Below are positions 61,617 through 64,000 of a stretch of 64,000 nt of DNA, piece after piece. How positions within the stretch are numbered: the stretch's first letter is position 1; every line of letters begins with the position of its first letter. A model generated the notes under the pieces. That model was not told where the DNA came from and did no database searches. It saw only the letters and a program-made list of their open reading frames with translations. Location of the stretch: NCBI GenBank assembly GCA_964036665.1, contig OZ038528.1, positions 12,406,501 through 12,470,500 of the forward strand, given 5' to 3'. This DNA comes from Gordius sp. MW1. Taxonomy: Eukaryota > Nematomorpha > Gordioida > Gordea > Gordiidae. A program made the position numbers and the translations under genes.

Positions 61617-64000
61617 TGCGATTAGTTTGTTGTATCGCAACGTGAGTGCTTAATCTTTCAAAAATGCACTATGCGATCATGATTTTAAAGTAATAGTTTT
61701 CTGATTCTGATAAATTTTTACTTTTTATCATCGAAATAACGTCTGAAAACGACAATTTCATCGGATGCATACGGTTGAAAGAAAAATATGTGAAAAATTT
61801 TGAGGCAAAAATATTTATTTTTTTCGATTCTATGTGAAAGAGCATGAAAAAATATATAAAAGTAAGCCAATTTGAGAAGCCTATTATCCTCGATTGACTT
61901 CCGAAAAGAGGTTTTAAGCTGCGAGAACTATCATTTTGACAAAAGACAACGTTTTATTGTTGCGATTAGTTTGTTTTATCGCAACGTGATGCTTAATTTT
62001 TGAAAATGGCTCTATGCGATCATGATTTCAAAGTAATAGTTTTCAGATTCTGATAAATTTTTACTTGGGATCATAGAAACCACGTAAAACGACAACTTTC
62101 ATCGGATGAATACGGTTCAAAGAAATAGATGTGAAAAATTTTTATGTAAAAATATTTATTTTTTTCAATTCTATGTGAAAGAGCATAAAAAAATATATAA
62201 AAGTAAGCCAATTTGAGAATCCTATTGTCCTCGATTGACTTCCGAATAGAGGTTTTAAGCTTCGAGAACTATCATTTTGACAAAAGACAACGTTTTATTG
62301 TTGCGATTAGTTTGTTGTATCGCAACGTGATGCTTAATTTTTGAAAATGGCTCAATGCGATCATGATTTTAAAGTAATAGTTTTCAGATTCTGATAAATT
62401 TTTACTTTTGATCATAGAAACCACGTCTGAAAACGACAACTTTCATCGGATGCATACGGTTGAAAGAAAAATATGTGAAAAATTTTGAGGCAAAAATATT
62501 TATTTTTTTCGATTCTATGTGAAAGAGCATGAAAAAATATATAAAAGTAAGCCAATTTGAGAAGCCTATTATCCTCGATTGACTTCCGAAAAGAGGTTTT
62601 AAGCTGCGAGAACTATCATTTTGACAAAAGACAACGTTTTATTGTTGCGATTAGTTTGTTTTATCGCAACGTGATGCTTAATTTTTGAAAATGGCTCTAT
62701 GCGATCATGATTTCAAAGTAATAGTTTTCAGATTCTGATAAATTTTTACTTGGGATCATAGAAACCACGTCTGAAAACGACAACTTTCATCGGATGAATA
62801 CGGTTCAAAGAAATAGATGTGAAAAATTTTTATGTAAAAATATTTATTTTTTTCGATTCTATGTGAAAGAGCATGAAAAAATATATAAAAGTAAGCCAAT
62901 TTGAGAATCCTATCCTCCTCGATTTACTTCCGAAAAGAGGTTTTAAGCTGCCAGAACTATTCATTTTGACAAAAGACAGTTTTATTGTTGCGATTAGTTT
63001 GTTGTATCGCAACGTGATGCTTAATTTTTGAAAATGGCTCTATGCGATCATGATTTCAAAGTAATAGTTTTCAGATTCTGATAAATTATTACTTGGGATC
63101 ATAGAAACCACGTCTAAACGACAACTTTCATCGGATGCATACGGTTGAAAGAAAAATATGTGAAAAATTTTGAGGCAAAAATATTTATTTTTTTCGATTC
63201 TATGTGAAAGAGCATGAAAAAATATATAAAAGTAAGCCAATTTGAGAAGCCTATTATCCTCGATTGACTTCCGAAAAGAGGTTTTAAGCTGCGAGAACTA
63301 TCATTTTGACAAAAGACAACGTTTTATTGTTGCGATTAGTTTGTTTTATCGAAACGTGATGCTTAATTTTTGAAAATGGCTCTATGCGATCATGATTTCA
63401 AAGTAATAGTTTTCAGATTCTGATAAATTTTTACTTGGGATCATAGAAACCACGTCTGAAAACGACAACTTTCATCGGATGAATACGGTTCAAAGAAAAA
63501 TATGTGAAAAATTTTGAGGTAAAAATATTTATTTTTTTCGATTCTATGTGAAAGAGCATAAAAAAATATATATAAGTAAGCCAATTTGAGAATCCTATTA
63601 TCCTCGATTTACTTCCGAAAAGAGGTTTTAAGCTGCGAGAACTATCATTTTGACAAAAGACAACGTTTTATTGTTGCGATTAGTTTGTTGTATCGCAACG
63701 TGAGTGCTAAATTTTTGAAAATGGCTCTATGCGATCATGATTTCAAAGTAATAGTTTTCAGATTCTGATAAATTTTTACTTGGGATCATAGAAACCACGT
63801 CTGAAAACGACAACTTTCTTCGGATGCATACGGTTGAAAGAAAAATATGTGAAAAATTTTGAGGCAAAAATATTTATTTTTTTCGATTCTATGTAAAAGA
63901 GCATGAAAAAATATATAAAAGTAAGCCAATTTGAGAAGCCTATTATCCTCGATTGACTTCCGAAAAGAGGTTTTAAGCTGCGAGAACTATCATTTTGACA
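61617..64000 (+). repeat. Sixteen-monomer unit, partial copy 2, truncated by window edge
   Basis: It matches copy 1 at offset 5500 to about 63115, then 5497 after a 3-bp loss (cacgtctaaacgac). After about 63482 it matches 58.34 kb onward with offset 5157. One monomer (about 340 bp, copy 1 positions about 57985-58340) is therefore missing. tcgaaacgtgatgc (57852 and 63349) is shared just before the break. Confidence 0.87.

Larger units (their letters stand above)
1..64000 (+). repeat. Satellite DNA array, ~344-bp monomer, ~186 head-to-tail copies
   Basis: Every part of the window aligns to one monomer of about 344 bp. The junction string atacggtt (or a close variant such as atagggtt) recurs at 1, 345, 689, 1033, 1378, 1723, 2069, 2413, 2756, 3100, 3443 and so on to 63828. 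Near-invariant blocks include agtaagccaatttgagaat, ttccgaaaagaggttttaag and gcgatcatgattt. All copies have the same orientation. A representative copy has about 45 C and 62 G in 344 bp, roughly 31% GC. I found no foreign insertion, gene, RNA gene or transposon, and both ends are inside the array. The longest open frame is 127 codons and simply reads through satellite. A centromeric or other heterochromatic location is an inference from the repeat type. Confidence 0.98.

Noticed and set aside
1490..63768. Open reading frames of 60-127 codons on both strands
   Set aside because: All lie within satellite monomers, repeat with them, are rich in F, I, K, S and Y as expected from AT-rich DNA, and are cut off differently in neighbouring copies. 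I see no domain, signal peptide or conserved codon pattern.
1..64000. CRISPR array
   Set aside because: There are no short repeats separated by unique spacers; the whole 344-bp unit is repetitive.
1..64000. CENP-B box
   Set aside because: I looked for the ttcg....a..cggg pattern on both strands. The nearest strings (ttccgaaaag, tacggttgaaag) do not fit its core positions.
1..64000. RNA polymerase III internal promoter (ggttcaaag as B box, taagccaatttgag as A box)
   Set aside because: ggttcaaag is only a partial B-box match, is ggttgaaag in about half of the monomers, and the A-box candidate has several mismatches and wrong spacing.
1..64000. Telomere repeats or transposon termini at domain borders
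   Set aside because: I found no ttaggg-type or ttagg-type runs, no long terminal repeats, and no target-site duplications. Domain borders are monomer-to-monomer joins.

Overview
The whole 64 kb window is one uninterrupted block of satellite DNA. It is a head-to-tail tandem array of an AT-rich monomer of about 344 bp (usual range 343-346), with about 186 copies, all in the same orientation. I see no protein-coding gene, rRNA, tRNA, CRISPR array, transposon or telomere repeat. Both window edges cut through monomers, so the real array is longer. Such an array points to a eukaryotic heterochromatic region, plausibly centromeric, pericentromeric or subtelomeric. The lineage cannot be fixed from the sequence. 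A hand count of one representative monomer gives about 31% GC and 13 CpG against about 8 expected, so CpG is not depleted. That argues weakly against a heavily methylated vertebrate or plant satellite, and no more than that.

The interest lies in the second level of organisation. Monomers fall into diagnostic types, and these types are arranged in higher-order repeats (HORs) and segmental duplications whose period changes along the window. Positions 1-9632: a seven-monomer HOR (types A-G, 2410 bp), also present as 8-monomer (2754 bp) and 10-monomer (3442 bp) variants. 9633-12037: breakdown of that HOR into hybrid monomers. 12125-17767: a 2.2 kb segment present twice (offset 3428) around a mosaic insert that includes a copy of 10.2-11.1 kb. 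17.8-24.7 kb: a family marked by a changed monomer junction, duplicated with offsets 686, 1714, 2059 and about 4460. 24.7-26.8 kb: unordered monomers. 26784-28851: a three-monomer repeat (1033/1035 bp). 28852-32620: further short-period duplications. 32621-40160: two nearly identical 3770-bp, 11-monomer units in tandem. 40161-46.1 kb: a patchwork of fragments from neighbouring families. 46.1-51.8 kb: diverged monomers with little order. 51832-56116: a five-monomer HOR of 1723 bp, about 2.5 copies. 56117-64000: a 5500-bp, 16-monomer unit and a second copy that has lost one monomer and runs off the window.

Each monomer also carries short conserved elements: an 8-bp perfect dyad with an 11-nt loop, an 8-bp palindrome, a TATA-box-like string and a long T tract. 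The layout is what repeated unequal crossover and gene conversion between monomers would produce. No genes work together here; any function would be structural (chromatin or centromere) or through satellite transcripts. Coordinates were derived by hand from diagnostic variants. Monomer starts are taken at the string atacggtt and should be exact or within a base or two; duplication edges are good to a few tens of bases.
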